DNA of 64,000 nucleotides from Microbacteriaceae bacterium (GTDB lineage Bacteria; Actinomycetota; Actinomycetes; Actinomycetales; Microbacteriaceae). The notes beneath the pieces were generated by a model. That model was not told where the DNA came from, did not search any database, and saw only the letters and a program-made list of their open reading frames with translations. The position numbers were made by a program, and so were the translations under genes. The DNA is taken from assembly GCA_004297935.1 (NCBI GenBank), contig SCRE01000020.1, positions 124,001 through 188,000 on the forward strand. Direction: 5' to 3'. This document shows positions 1-8,863 of the stretch, piece after piece; position 1 is the stretch's first letter; every line of letters starts with the position of its first letter.

Positions 1-1200
1 GTCGGCTACGGGTGCACGACCTGCATCGGCAACTCGGGGCCGTTGATTCCGCAGGTCAGCCAGGCGGTGACCGACGGCGACCTGAGCGTCAGTGCCGTGC
101 TGAGCGGCAACCGCAACTTCGAGGGGCGCATCCATCAGCAGACCCAGATGAACTTCCTGGCTTCGCCACCGCTGGTCGTCGCCTATGCGCTGGCAGGAAC
201 GATGAACATCGACCTGCTCACGGATCCGCTCGGCGACGATCCGTCAGGCGAACCGGTGTACCTCCGCGACATCTGGCCGACCAGCATGGAGATCGAAGCC
301 GTGGTGGGCGAATCGGTCAAATCGGAGATGTTCTCGGCCGGTTATTCCGACGTGTTCGAGGGCGACGACAACTGGAAGAACCTGCCGATCCCGGAGGCGA
401 ACATGTTCGCCTGGGACAACACCTCGACCTATGTGCGTCAGCCACCGTACTTCGAGGGGATGGCGCGCGCACCCGAGCCTCTGACGGACATCGCCGGCGC
501 CCGCGTTCTCGCGCTGCTCGGCGACTCGGTCACCACGGACCACATCTCACCGGCCGGGCAGATCAAACGGGACTCCCCCGCAGGGCACTATCTGCAGGAG
601 CACGGTGTCGCACCGCGCGACTTCAACTCATACGGCTCGCGGCGCGGCAACCACGAGGTGATGATCCGCGGCACGTTCGCGAACATCCGGCTGCGCAACC
701 AGCTGGTTCCCGGCGTCGAGGGCGGTTTCACGCGGCACCTGCCGGACGGTGAGCAGACGACGATCTTCGAGGCATCCGAACGCTACCTCGCCGACGGCGT
801 GCCACTCGTCGTGATCGCCGGCAAGGAGTATGGATCCGGCTCGTCGCGCGACTGGGCGGCGAAGGGCACGCTGCTGTTGGGTGTGAAGGCCGTGATCGCG
901 ACATCGTTCGAGCGCATCCACCGGTCCAACCTGATCGGCATGGGCGTGCTGCCGCTGCAGTTCCATGCGGGCGACAACGCCGCAAGCCTGGGGCTGACCG
1001 GCGAGGAGGTGTACTCGGTGATCGGTCTGGAGGGCGTGGACACGATCCCACGCGAGGTGACGGTGCGGGTGGAGCCGGAAAACGGCTTGCCGGTACGCGA
1101 GTTCCTGGCGACGGTGCGCATCGACACCCCGGCGGAGGCCGCGTACTTCCGGAACGGAGGCATCCTGCAGTACGTGCTGCGCCAACTCCTGGTCGGCTGA
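1..1200 (+). CDS. acnA: Aconitate hydratase, C-terminal part (gene truncated by window edge)
   Basis: This is the last 399 residues of a cytosolic aconitase, the [4Fe-4S] enzyme that isomerises citrate to isocitrate in the TCA cycle. The frame is open from base 1 and begins inside the family signature [10 protein letters not shown], which supplies two of the three cluster-ligating cysteines. The C-terminal swivel domain follows, with [20 protein letters not shown] and the substrate-phosphate type loop [13 protein letters not shown], so the reading frame is intact to its TGA. Full-length actinobacterial AcnA is about 900 residues, so a little under half is present. The gene converges with the protease gene on the other strand, with a hairpin overlapping both stop codons. 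Identification is secure; only the start lies outside the window. Confidence 0.97.
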   Translation, partial: VGYGCTTCIGNSGPLIPQVSQAVTDGDLSVSAVLSGNRNFEGRIHQQTQMNFLASPPLVVAYALAGTMNIDLLTDPLGDDPSGEPVYLRDIWPTSMEIEAVVGESVKSEMFSAGYSDVFEGDDNWKNLPIPEANMFAWDNTSTYVRQPPYFEGMARAPEPLTDIAGARVLALLGDSVTTDHISPAGQIKRDSPAGHYLQEHGVAPRDFNSYGSRRGNHEVMIRGTFANIRLRNQLVPGVEGGFTRHLPDGEQTTIFEASERYLADGVPLVVIAGKEYGSGSSRDWAAKGTLLLGVKAVIATSFERIHRSNLIGMGVLPLQFHAGDNAASLGLTGEEVYSVIGLEGVDTIPREVTVRVEPENGLPVREFLATVRIDTPAEAAYFRNGGILQYVLRQLLVG

Positions 1201-1228
1201 CCGGTGGTCGAGGAGCGGCGGTCAGCCG
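1194..1228. terminator. Hairpin between convergent acnA and marP-like genes
   Basis: CGGCTGACCG is followed 15 nt later by its exact reverse complement CGGTCAGCCG. The left arm contains the acnA stop codon and the right arm covers the stop codon of the protease gene on the other strand. A 10-bp GC-rich stem in a 21-bp convergent gap suggests a shared bidirectional terminator, although there is no T tract. Confidence 0.5.
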
Positions 1229-2412
1229 GATGTGCAGCGACCCGAGCTGACCGGCGTGCTCGATCCGGCCTGAGCGAGCACGGGCTGCACCTCGGCGAGC
1301 GTGAGCGCATAGCCGGTGTCGCCGTCCGTCGTCGAGCGGGCGAAGACGACTCCGACGACGTGACCGTTCGTGTCGAACAGCGGCCCGCCGGAGTTGCCCG
1401 GACGCACCACCCCGCGCAGCGAGTAGATCTCGCGGGTGACCGTGCGGGAGCGATAGATGTCCGTGCCGGTGGCATCCAGCGTCTGGCGCACGCGTGCCGG
1501 AGACATCGTGTACGGCCCGTCTCCCGGGAACCCGGCCGCTACTGCCGAGGCGCCGGCAGGTAGGGGGGCGCCCAATTTCAACGGCGCGACGTTCAGCCCG
1601 GGAACCTCCAGCACGGCCACGTCGCGCTCCGGGTCGAAGGCGACCAACTGTGCCGGCAACGCGGAGCCGACACCGCGCGCCTGCACCGCGACACTGCTCG
1701 CCCCGGCGACCACGTGCGCGTTCGTCACGACCCGATCGCCGGCGAGCACCCAGCCGCTGCCCTCCGATGCAGTGCCGCAGGCCGGCTCGTTCGCAAGCAC
1801 CCGTACGACTCCGGACGCCGCGGCGCTGACGGCCGCCGGGATCGACGGATCCGGTGGCGCCGCGCTCGCGATCGACTCGCCGTGCTCGAAGACCTTCGGC
1901 AGGCCAGCCTGCCTGAGTGCGTCGTCGAGGGCGCCGAGCGCTGTGGACGCCGGCACGGGCGAGATCGCGTCCAGCGCCGCCACGATCTTCGACGAGGCGA
2001 CGACCTGCGTGACGGGGATCAATGTCGTCGTCTGCAGGAAGCCGGCGACGAGCCACACGACAAGAGCCCAGGTCACCAGCCCGACCGCGGCGCCGCCGAC
2101 CGCGTCGATGCCGCGGACCGGGCCCCTGCTCAACCGTCGACGGATCATCGTGGCAAGCGTCGCGGCGGCCCCGTAGATCACGGAGGCGCAGACCAGGATG
2201 AACACCGAGGCCACGATCGTGCGCTGCACGACATTGCCCCAACCGATCCCGGCGAGCCAGCCCACCACGGTCGGTGCGAACTGCAGTCCGAGCCAGAGCC
2301 CGCCGATCAGCCCGACCATCGGAACCGCGGAGAGCACGGCGCCGCGCCGCCATCCGGATGCGATCGAGAGCACGGCCGCGACCGCAAGTGCGACGTCGAC
2401 GATCAGTTCCAT
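1222..2412 (-). CDS. MarP-like membrane-anchored trypsin-fold serine protease (CvpA-type N terminus)
   Basis: A 396-residue protein with four predicted membrane segments in the first 130 residues (colicin V production/CvpA type) followed by an extracytoplasmic trypsin-like domain. The catalytic triad is visible as His233 (TNAHVV), Asp264 (PERDVAV) and Ser341 (RPGNSGGP). Length, triad spacing and the two cysteines flanking the protease domain (Cys212, Cys393) match mycobacterial MarP (Rv3671c), which uses a disulfide in this place and is needed for acid and oxidative stress survival through cell-wall hydrolase processing. I chose the ATG at 2412; the frame is open further upstream, but those residues are an arginine-rich translation without protein character. 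It is a single gene, convergent with acnA. The same stress role here is an inference from the family. Confidence 0.9.
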   Translation of the reverse strand: MELIVDVALAVAAVLSIASGWRRGAVLSAVPMVGLIGGLWLGLQFAPTVVGWLAGIGWGNVVQRTIVASVFILVCASVIYGAAATLATMIRRRLSRGPVRGIDAVGGAAVGLVTWALVVWLVAGFLQTTTLIPVTQVVASSKIVAALDAISPVPASTALGALDDALRQAGLPKVFEHGESIASAAPPDPSIPAAVSAAASGVVRVLANEPACGTASEGSGWVLAGDRVVTNAHVVAGASSVAVQARGVGSALPAQLVAFDPERDVAVLEVPGLNVAPLKLGAPLPAGASAVAAGFPGDGPYTMSPARVRQTLDATGTDIYRSRTVTREIYSLRGVVRPGNSGGPLFDTNGHVVGVVFARSTTDGDTGYALTLAEVQPVLAQAGSSTPVSSGRCTSG

Positions 2413-2580
2413 GACGCTGGTTCCCACAGAGGTCACTTTTGCGCACATTTCCGTGAGTTGCCCCAGGACACGCCAGCTGAGGCGCCTCACGACGCAACGA
2501 CGGTGCCGGCGCACGGTCCAAGGCATACGCTGTCGTTATGGTGGTTGGGCAGCGGGCATCCGAAGACCAGGCAGCGGCGC

Positions 2581-4029
2581 GTGGGTCGGCCTAGGCCCGG
2601 ACTGCTGGTCGTCGCGATCGGCATCCTCCTCCTGACCGCGTGCTCCGGCGCACACCCGAGCGCAAGCTCTCCTGCGATATTCCCATCGGCGATGCCGAGC
2701 ACGGACGGCCCCGCGCCCTCAGCCACGGCGTCCACGCCCGTTGCCGGAATCACCGCCTGGCTCGGCTATCACGCGGATGCGGCGCGCACGGGCGCCGTGC
2801 CGGCCGGCGCCTCGCTCACGTCGGCCCGGGTGGCGTGGACGGCCAAGCTCGGCGCCGCCGTATTCGGACAGCCGGTGGTAGCCGACGGCCTGGTCATCGC
2901 CGCGACGGAAAGCAACCGGGTGTTCGCACTGAACGCACGCACCGGACAGCTCACCTGGTCGGCTTCGCTGGGCGCCCCGCTGACGAACGTCGGCGCGGTC
3001 GCCGGATGCGGGAACATCGATCCTCTGGGCATCACCAGCACCCCGGTCATCGACCCTGCAACCGGCACCGTGTACGTCGTCGGGGAGGTCGCGGATGCAG
3101 ACGGCGGCGTCCATCACCAGTTGGTGGGGCTGAGTGTCACGACCGGCACCGTCACGCTCTCCGAGAATGTCGACCCACCGCTGCCCGCGGGCGAGTCCCC
3201 GGTCAACCTGTTGCAGCGGGCCGGGCTCGCGCTGGCGAACGGGCGGGTCTACATCGGCTACGGCGGCAATTACGGCGACTGCGGCCGGTACCATGGCTGG
3301 TTGGTCGGCGTCAAGACGAACGGTCCGCCCCATCTGGTGTCGTTCGAGGTCGCATCCGACGGCGAAGGCGGTGCGATCTGGCAGTCCGGCGGAGCACCGG
3401 CGATCGACGCGACCGGCGACCTCTACGTCAGCACGGGCAACGCCAACCCCGACCCGCCCCAGGGCGGACCCGACCCGAAGGCGTACACCGAGAGTGTCGT
3501 GAAGCTGTCGCCGGCCCTCGTGCCGCTCGCCGCCTTCAAGGACACGGTCGCCGGCGGCGACGAAGACCTGAGCACCGGCAATCCCGTGCTGCTGCCGGGC
3601 GGCGCGGTCTTCGTCGTCGGCAAGACCGACATCGGCTATGTGCTCAGTGGGCAAAGCCTCACGCGTGCGGCCTCGATTCCAGATGTGTGCGGCAGCGACC
3701 CCGATGGCGGCCCCGCCTACGATGCGGTCACGAATCGCGTCTTCGTCCCGTGCCGCGATGGCGGCATCCAGGTGGTCGACCTTTCCACCGCCACGCTCGG
3801 GCCGCGACTGCAAGGCGCCAACGGTGCGCCGATCCTGATCGGTTCGCGGTTGTGGGCGGCGCACTACCCGGATGGCAGCGTCACGGAGTTCGACACCGCG
3901 ACCGGCGCCCGCGTGCAGAGCGTCTCGGCCGGCTCGCCGATCCCGAATTTCGCCAGCCCGAGCACGGCGCTCGGCCTGCTCCTGATCGGCACGGACTCCG
4001 GTGTCACGGCGTTTGCCGGGGCCGGCTGA
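2581..4029 (+). CDS. PQQ-like beta-propeller lipoprotein
   Basis: About 482 residues. A GTG start at 2581 gives a short positive n-region (VGRPRPG), a hydrophobic core and a lipobox LLTAC, so the mature protein should be an exported lipoprotein anchored by Cys after a Ser/Ala/Pro-rich linker. The rest shows repeated blade-like segments such as VFALNARTGQLTWSASLG and a second VGLSVTTGTVTL unit, typical of PQQ/quinoprotein-like (BamB-fold) propellers, which in actinobacteria are usually extracytoplasmic proteins of unknown ligand. Conserved cysteines in the blade loops (GCGNIDPLG, YGDCGRY, DVCGSDPD, VPCRDG) may form disulfides. A TTG at 2545 is an alternative start with a longer basic n-region. 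The gene converges with the flavin reductase. No catalytic residues can be assigned; the function is not known. Confidence 0.8.
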   Translation: MGRPRPGLLVVAIGILLLTACSGAHPSASSPAIFPSAMPSTDGPAPSATASTPVAGITAWLGYHADAARTGAVPAGASLTSARVAWTAKLGAAVFGQPVVADGLVIAATESNRVFALNARTGQLTWSASLGAPLTNVGAVAGCGNIDPLGITSTPVIDPATGTVYVVGEVADADGGVHHQLVGLSVTTGTVTLSENVDPPLPAGESPVNLLQRAGLALANGRVYIGYGGNYGDCGRYHGWLVGVKTNGPPHLVSFEVASDGEGGAIWQSGGAPAIDATGDLYVSTGNANPDPPQGGPDPKAYTESVVKLSPALVPLAAFKDTVAGGDEDLSTGNPVLLPGGAVFVVGKTDIGYVLSGQSLTRAASIPDVCGSDPDGGPAYDAVTNRVFVPCRDGGIQVVDLSTATLGPRLQGANGAPILIGSRLWAAHYPDGSVTEFDTATGARVQSVSAGSPIPNFASPSTALGLLLIGTDSGVTAFAGAG

Positions 4030-4039
4030 GCACCGGCCG

Positions 4040-4579
4040 TCAACGCAGGTAGCCGGACTGAAAGCGCACCAGCGGCGATCGTGCCGTGGGCGCTGTGCGC
4101 CCCATCGCCACGACCTCACCCACGAACAGGATGTGCGTGGCCACCTCGTGCATCGCGGTCGTGCGCAGCTCGAACCAGCCCAGCGCGCCCGCGATGAGCG
4201 GGGGCGCCGCATCCGCCCGCCGAACATGCGGGATCTGCGACAGCAGGCCGTCCAGCGGACGGCCCGGTTCGCTGAGCACGTCGGCGACGGCACCCTGCTC
4301 CGCCGACAGAATGCTCAAGGCCCAGTGGCCGGCGCCTTCGAGCGCCTCGGCCATGCGCGAGAGCCCGTAGAGGCTGACCACCATGGTCGGCGGGTCGTAC
4401 GAGATCGACAGATAGTCCGTAACGGTGGCCGCGTTGTCCCAACCGCGATGCACGGCGGAGACGATCGCGGTTCCCTTGGCGACGAGGGTGCTCAACTGCT
4501 TGTAGGCATCCTGATCGGCCTGAGTCGCGCCGGTCGGGGCGAGAATATGTTCCGTCCACTTCGGCGTATCCGGCTGCAT
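4040..4579 (-). CDS. Flavin reductase-like domain protein (DIM6/NTAB family)
   Basis: A 179-residue protein of the flavin-reductase-like FMN-binding split-barrel family. The core shows the usual order: TAIVSAVHRG... near the N terminus, YLSISYDPPTMVVSLY, a SILSAEQ segment and the closing HILFVGEVVAMG strand with a substrate-facing His. Such proteins reduce FMN with NAD(P)H for a partner monooxygenase, or act as oxidoreductases in their own right. The start ATG at 4579 is preceded by GGTGG. No two-component monooxygenase is nearby, and the gene stands alone, divergent from the GH4 gene across a 170-bp GC-rich spacer. The family is clear; substrate and partner cannot be told. Confidence 0.85.
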   Translation of the reverse strand: MQPDTPKWTEHILAPTGATQADQDAYKQLSTLVAKGTAIVSAVHRGWDNAATVTDYLSISYDPPTMVVSLYGLSRMAEALEGAGHWALSILSAEQGAVADVLSEPGRPLDGLLSQIPHVRRADAAPPLIAGALGWFELRTTAMHEVATHILFVGEVVAMGRTAPTARSPLVRFQSGYLR

Positions 4580-4749
4580 GCTGCCACCCTATCCGCCGGC
4601 CGGCCGGCTCGCCGATTGCGCCGGCCGGCCAGGTCGATTCCGCTCGGCGCCGTGCCAGTCGGTTGCGCCGCGCGCTGCAACGGCGCAGGGTGAGGCAAGC
4701 TGGAACGGTACGTGCCGGCCGCATTCCCGGCGGAAAGGTCGAATATCGC

Positions 4750-6114
4750 ATGAAGCTGACGATCCTCGGCGGAGGCGGGTTTCGCACGCCCATCGTCCAC
4801 CACGCGCTCCTGCGCGACACGGGCGCGCCGCGGATCACCGAGGTGGCGCTGTTCGACATTGATACCGGCAGACTCGACGGCATCGGACGAGTGCTGCGTG
4901 AGCAGGCACAGGGGTTCCCTGATGCCCCGGCCCTGACGGTGACGACGGATGCGCGCGCCGCGATCGCCGGCGCCGATTTCGTCTTCGCGGCGATCCGTGT
5001 CGGCGGTCTGGCCGGTCGCCGTGCTGACGAGCGCGTGGCCCTGAACCTGGGCGTGCTCGGGCAGGAGACCACAGGGCCTGGCGGCATCGCCTACGCATTG
5101 CGCACCGTGCCGGTCATGCTCGACTACGCGCGACTCATCGCAGAACTCGCGCCGGATGCCTACCTGCTCAACTTCACGAATCCGGCGGGAATCATCACGG
5201 AGGCGGTGCAGAGCGTGCTCGGCGACCGTGCGCTTGGAATCTGCGACACGCCTTCCGGGCTGGGCCGACGCCTGGCAGGGCTGATCGGCCTCGACCCCGG
5301 CCGTCTGCAGTTCGACTACATCGGCCTGAACCATCTCGGCTGGATGCGCCGCGTGCTGCGCGACGGGCGCGACCTGCTGCCGGGCCTCCTCGCCGACGAC
5401 GACCTGCTCGGCACGCTGGAAGAGGCGCACGTCTTCGGGTGTGACTGGATCCGCGCACTCGGAGCGATCCCGAACGAGTACCTGTATTACTACTATTTCA
5501 ACCGGGAGGCCGTCGCGAACATCCTCGCCTCCCCGATGACCCGCGGCGACTTCCTCGAGCAGACGCAGACCGCGTTCTTCCGCGAACTGTCGGCCGGACG
5601 CAGTGACACGGTCGGTCTCTGGCGTGCAGCAGTCGCCGAGCGCGACGCCAGTTACATGGCAGAGGCGAAGGGTGGCGTGCAAGGCCACCCGACGACCCCG
5701 CCCGAGCTCGAGCTCGACCCGGCGCAACAGGGTTACGCTTCAGTCGCGCTGGCCGTGATGCGCGCGATCAGCCGCGACGAGCCGACGACAATGCTCCTCG
5801 ACGTGCGCAACGCCGGTGCGATCACCGGCCTGCCCGACGACGCCGTGGTCGAGATCCCGACGCGGGTCGGTGCGGATGGTGTGCACCCGTTCTCCGTACC
5901 CGCCCCGAACCTCGGTCAGCTCGGCCTGATGCAGCAGGTGAAGGCTGTCGAGCGCCACGCGATTGCAGCAGCGACCACCGGGGACGCGAGCGAGGCGGTC
6001 AAGGCGTTCGCACTGCATCCGCTCGTCGATTCCGTGACCGTGGGCGAACGGTTGTTCACCGGGTATTGCGAGGCGATTCCGCAGCTCGCGGCACTGTTCG
6101 GTCGCCGAACGTAG
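4750..6114 (+). CDS. Family 4 glycoside hydrolase (6-phospho-beta-glucosidase type)
   Basis: A 454-residue GH4 enzyme. These hydrolases use NAD+ and a divalent metal: C3 of the sugar is oxidised, the glycosidic bond is eliminated and water is added. Visible motifs are the dinucleotide loop ILGGGGFRTP (residues 5-13), NFTNPAG (141-147), the metal-binding Cys165 in CDTPSG and His195 in LNHLGW. The pattern resembles 6-phospho-beta-glucosidases of the CelF/LicH branch, which cleave phosphorylated disaccharides, but alpha-specific and unphosphorylated-substrate members exist. The ATG at 4750 follows a weak GGCGGAAAGG site; the frame is open upstream but carries a basic, non-conserved translation. 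No PTS or transporter gene is adjacent, so the substrate supply is unknown. Confidence 0.88.
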   Translation: MKLTILGGGGFRTPIVHHALLRDTGAPRITEVALFDIDTGRLDGIGRVLREQAQGFPDAPALTVTTDARAAIAGADFVFAAIRVGGLAGRRADERVALNLGVLGQETTGPGGIAYALRTVPVMLDYARLIAELAPDAYLLNFTNPAGIITEAVQSVLGDRALGICDTPSGLGRRLAGLIGLDPGRLQFDYIGLNHLGWMRRVLRDGRDLLPGLLADDDLLGTLEEAHVFGCDWIRALGAIPNEYLYYYYFNREAVANILASPMTRGDFLEQTQTAFFRELSAGRSDTVGLWRAAVAERDASYMAEAKGGVQGHPTTPPELELDPAQQGYASVALAVMRAISRDEPTTMLLDVRNAGAITGLPDDAVVEIPTRVGADGVHPFSVPAPNLGQLGLMQQVKAVERHAIAAATTGDASEAVKAFALHPLVDSVTVGERLFTGYCEAIPQLAALFGRRT

Positions 6115-6138
6115 CCCGGTCCCGCGTGCTCCGCAACC

Positions 6139-6549
6139 TCACGCGTATCTGCGGGCCCGTACCCACGGCAGGGGAAGGAGCTCGTCCGCTTGCACGGCGC
6201 CGACGGCAGCGCCGTCGCTGACGATCACCCGAATGTCCGTTCCGTAATGCGGGATGAGTTCTCGGCACACACCGCACGGATTGATCACCCGAGGAACGCC
6301 GTCCTCACCCAGGCCCACGGAGACGATGGTCTCGATAGCGTTCTCGCCCGCGATGCACGCGTTCGCGATCGCACTCGGCTCCGCGCACACATTCACGCGG
6401 TTCGAGGCCAGATGAAGGCCGAGATACGTCGCCCCCGATCGTGTGCGCACCGCCGCAGCGACCCGGTGCTTGGTCTCGTCATGCGCGCGACGGAGAAGAC
6501 GTGCGGCCGATCCGCACAGTTCCTCGTCGGCGGTGCTCAATTCCTGCAT
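6139..6549 (-). CDS. cdd: Cytidine deaminase family protein
   Basis: A 136-residue homotetrameric-type cytidine deaminase that hydrolyses (deoxy)cytidine to (deoxy)uridine in pyrimidine salvage. The zinc site is complete: Cys55 and the proton-shuttle Glu57 in VCAEPSA, and Cys92/Cys95 in PCGVCRE. The usual Arg after the Glu (CAER) is Pro here, as in some blasticidin-S-deaminase-like and uncharacterised members, so the preferred nucleoside is uncertain. The ATG at 6549 has GGGACA 5-7 nt upstream; a longer frame to 6603 would run into the aldehyde dehydrogenase stop and has no protein character. It is the last gene of the minus-strand series and starts 46 bp after the aldehyde dehydrogenase ends. 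Confidence 0.85.
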   Translation of the reverse strand: MQELSTADEELCGSAARLLRRAHDETKHRVAAAVRTRSGATYLGLHLASNRVNVCAEPSAIANACIAGENAIETIVSVGLGEDGVPRVINPCGVCRELIPHYGTDIRVIVSDGAAVGAVQADELLPLPWVRARRYA

Positions 6550-6595
6550 GGTCTGTGTCCCTTCGTTGTCGTGCGGCCGTCGTCCTGGCGACGCC

Positions 6596-8029
6596 TCACA
6601 CACCCGTGTAGACGGTCTTCTCCCAGGTGTAGAAGTCGAGCGCCGAGTGTCCCTGCTCGCGGAACGTGTTGGATGACGAGTCCTTGATGCCGCCGAACGG
6701 CACGTGCAGGTCGAGGCCGGAGGTCGGTCGGTTGACCTTCACCACTCCCGCCTGAATCCTGTTCGCGAAGTCCGTCGCGTGCCTCAGGCTGTTCGTGCAG
6801 ATTCCGGCCGTCAGCCCGTACCGCGAGCTGTTCAGCGCTTCGAGGCCGGACTCGTAATCCGCGACGTCGAGCACGGCGACCACGGGGCCGAAGATCTCGT
6901 CGGTGACGATGGGTGCGTCGTGCGCGAGGTCCGTCGCGATGACAGGCTTGAACCGAAGTCCGTCGGCTTCGGCAGATCCGTGCAACAGCCGCGCGTTCGA
7001 GTTCACCGCCGTCCGCACGGCCGCGATGTCCTGCTCCAGCTGCGCATCACTGACCACCACGCCCATGCGCGTCCCCTGATCCAGCCCGTCGCCGGGTGCG
7101 TACGTGGTCGCGAGCGCGACGAGCTCATCGAGGAAGGCTCGACGGATGCCCGGGGTGACGTATACGCGAGAGGTCGCGGTGCACGCCTGCCCGGTCAACC
7201 CGAAAGCGCCCGCGGCAACCACCTCGGCGGCCTTGCGCGGGTCGCTGTCATCGAGAACGAGGACGCCGTTCTTACCGCCCATCTCCGTCTGGCTTCGCGC
7301 GCGTCGGGCGTTGAGCGTCTGCTGCAACGCCAAGCCGACCTTCGTCGACCCTGTGAACGACAGGGCTGCAACCCTGGGGTCTTTCGTCAAATGGTCGCCG
7401 ACGACGCTGCCGCGCCCGTGCACGATGTTGAAGACACCCGCGGGAAGTCCCGCGTCCCGAAGGACGATGCCCAGGTGCGTCGCCGACATCGGCGTGATCT
7501 CGGCGGGCTTGAGCACGACGGCGTTCCCGCTGATGAGGGCCGGAGCTGTTTTCCAGGCGGGGATGGCGATGGGGAAGTTCCACGGTGTGATCAGGCCGAC
7601 GACACCGAGCGCCTGACGGCTGGTGAGGATGGTCGTGTCCGGAGTCGCACTCGGATACGCCGCACCGGTCGACGCCCAGCCGAGCGAGCCGAAGAATTGA
7701 AGCACGCCGACGGCGCGGCCGACCTCCCCCATCGCTTCTGCGCGAGTCTTGCCCTCCTCCCTCACGAGGTCCTCCGCGACGGCCGACTGACGCTGACGGA
7801 GGAGTTCGGCGGCCTTCAGCAGCACGGCACCCCGGGCGGGCGCTGGTGTGCTCGCCCATGAGATCTGAGCGGCACACGCTGCCGCAATGGCGGCATCCGC
7901 GTCCCGGCCGGTGCCGTCGGGTGAGGTGACGGCGACCTCGCCGGCGCGTGCCGGGTTGAGGCGCTGCTTTGCGGAATCTCCACAGAATTCGCCATCGATG
8001 AGATGCTGGGCGAGCGCTGGAGCGGTCAT
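6596..8029 (-). CDS. NAD(P)+-dependent aldehyde dehydrogenase
   Basis: A 477-residue class 1/2 aldehyde dehydrogenase oxidising an aldehyde to the acid. Key residues are present: Asn151 in the TPWNFPIAIP oxyanion motif, Lys174 (VVLKPAE), the nucleotide loop SFTGSTKVG, Glu249 in EMGGKN and nucleophile Cys283 in GQACTATSR. The last motif is close to that of alpha-ketoglutarate semialdehyde and succinate semialdehyde type enzymes. Its place beside a DapA-family protein recalls the glucarate/galactarate route (dehydratase-decarboxylase plus ketoglutarate semialdehyde dehydrogenase), but the CoA-dependent genes upstream do not belong to that route. AAGGA precedes the ATG. The 60-bp gap to the upstream SDR gene is filled by three 16-bp repeats. 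Confidence 0.9.
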   Translation of the reverse strand: MTAPALAQHLIDGEFCGDSAKQRLNPARAGEVAVTSPDGTGRDADAAIAAACAAQISWASTPAPARGAVLLKAAELLRQRQSAVAEDLVREEGKTRAEAMGEVGRAVGVLQFFGSLGWASTGAAYPSATPDTTILTSRQALGVVGLITPWNFPIAIPAWKTAPALISGNAVVLKPAEITPMSATHLGIVLRDAGLPAGVFNIVHGRGSVVGDHLTKDPRVAALSFTGSTKVGLALQQTLNARRARSQTEMGGKNGVLVLDDSDPRKAAEVVAAGAFGLTGQACTATSRVYVTPGIRRAFLDELVALATTYAPGDGLDQGTRMGVVVSDAQLEQDIAAVRTAVNSNARLLHGSAEADGLRFKPVIATDLAHDAPIVTDEIFGPVVAVLDVADYESGLEALNSSRYGLTAGICTNSLRHATDFANRIQAGVVKVNRPTSGLDLHVPFGGIKDSSSNTFREQGHSALDFYTWEKTVYTGV

Positions 8030-8040
8030 TGCTGTCCTTT

Positions 8041-8088
8041 CGTTGACACGGATGTCGATCGACCCGGATATCGATTGATCCGGATATC
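8041..8088. repeat. Three tandem imperfect 16-bp repeats in the SDR-ALDH gap
   Basis: Read on the minus strand, the gap holds GATATCCGGATCAATC, then GATATCCGGGTCGATC, then GACATCCGTGTCAACG. The first two copies differ at two positions; the third has drifted further. The units run from just below the SDR stop codon to just above the ribosome-binding site of the aldehyde dehydrogenase, so they make up nearly all of the intercistronic leader. Confidence 0.85.
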
Positions 8089-8089
8089 G

Positions 8090-8863
8090 TCAGAGGGTTG
8101 CGACCAGGCCGCCGTCGCAGCGCAGGGCGACACCGGTGATGTAGGAGGCTGGCCCGCTGCACAGGAACGCCGCTGCGGCACCGAACTCCTCGGGATCGCC
8201 GTAGCGGCGTGCCGGGATGGACCGTTGCGATGTCCGCGCGACTTCCGCTTGCGAGATGCCTTCGCGCTCGGCCCGCGCCCGGTCGAGCCCCGCAACGCGG
8301 TCCGTCGCGATACGTCCCGGCAGCAGCAGGTTGACCGTGACCGCGTCGGCGGCGACTTCGGCTGCGAGGGTCTTGAGGTAACCCGCGAGTGCCGCACGGC
8401 CCAGATTCGATGCGGCCAGATTCGGCAACGGAGACACGATACCGCTCGAGCCGACAGCGAGGATCCTGCCCCATTTGCGCTCACGCATGCCCGGCAGCAC
8501 GTGGGATATCAGATGGTTTCCCGGTTCGACCAACTGGGCGAACGCCGCACCGACGCCGGCAGCATGCATCTCGGCGGCCAGCCCGGGTTTCGGCCCCGGG
8601 CCGTTCAGGATCATGATGTCGATCGGGCCGAAGTCCGCTTCAGCCTGCTCGAGCGCCCGGGTGCGCGAATCGGAGCTCAAGACGTCCAGCTCGATGCCGA
8701 TGGCAGACGGCAGCCCGGCCGCGATCTCCGCCGCCGCGTCCTGTCGCCGACCGGTGACGACCACATGTGCGCCTTCGCGCCCGAGTGCGGTCGCAATCGC
8801 ACGACCCAATCCGCCGGTCGACGCGGCGACGAATGCCGTCCTTCCCTGAAGCTGCAGATCCAT
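8090..8863 (-). CDS. Short-chain dehydrogenase/reductase (SDR)
   Basis: A 257-residue classical SDR, NAD(P)-dependent. The cofactor loop is ASTGGLGRAIA (residues 14-24) with basic residues after the second strand (VTGRRQD), suggesting NADP(H). The catalytic region is atypical: GSSGIVSPLPNLAASNLGRAAL has Ser at the usual site, but the YxxxK motif appears as N/S-NLGRA without the canonical Tyr, as in a subset of divergent SDRs that resemble 3-oxoacyl-ACP reductases (C-terminal CDGGLVATL). The start ATG shares one base with the stop codon of the DapA-type gene, so the two are translationally coupled. The substrate is unknown and the enzyme may have altered chemistry. Confidence 0.8.
   Translation of the reverse strand: MDLQLQGRTAFVAASTGGLGRAIATALGREGAHVVVTGRRQDAAAEIAAGLPSAIGIELDVLSSDSRTRALEQAEADFGPIDIMILNGPGPKPGLAAEMHAAGVGAAFAQLVEPGNHLISHVLPGMRERKWGRILAVGSSGIVSPLPNLAASNLGRAALAGYLKTLAAEVAADAVTVNLLLPGRIATDRVAGLDRARAEREGISQAEVARTSQRSIPARRYGDPEEFGAAAAFLCSGPASYITGVALRCDGGLVATL

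Noticed and set aside
12-752. 246-residue plus-strand frame at the left end
   Set aside because: It is out of frame with the aconitase signature and has the typical Arg/Gly/Pro composition of a shadow frame.
728-2521. 597-residue open frame on the minus strand across the protease gene
   Set aside because: Arg/Gly/Ala-rich translation in another frame of a clear MarP-like gene with an intact catalytic triad. Such shadow frames are common at this GC content; others, such as 44748-45848 on the plus strand and 12849-14501, were dropped for the same reason.
4592-4634. GC-rich inverted repeat (GCCGGCCGGC twice) as a terminator
   Set aside because: It lies between two divergent genes, where no terminator is expected, and is an easily formed low-complexity GGCC run. 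It may matter for structure but I cannot assign a role.
4750-6114. GH4 gene as alpha-galactosidase or alpha-glucosidase
   Set aside because: The GGGGFRTP and LNHLGW segments fit the 6-phospho-beta-glucosidase side of GH4 better, but this was kept as a type-level call only, because GH4 substrate preference is hard to read from motifs.
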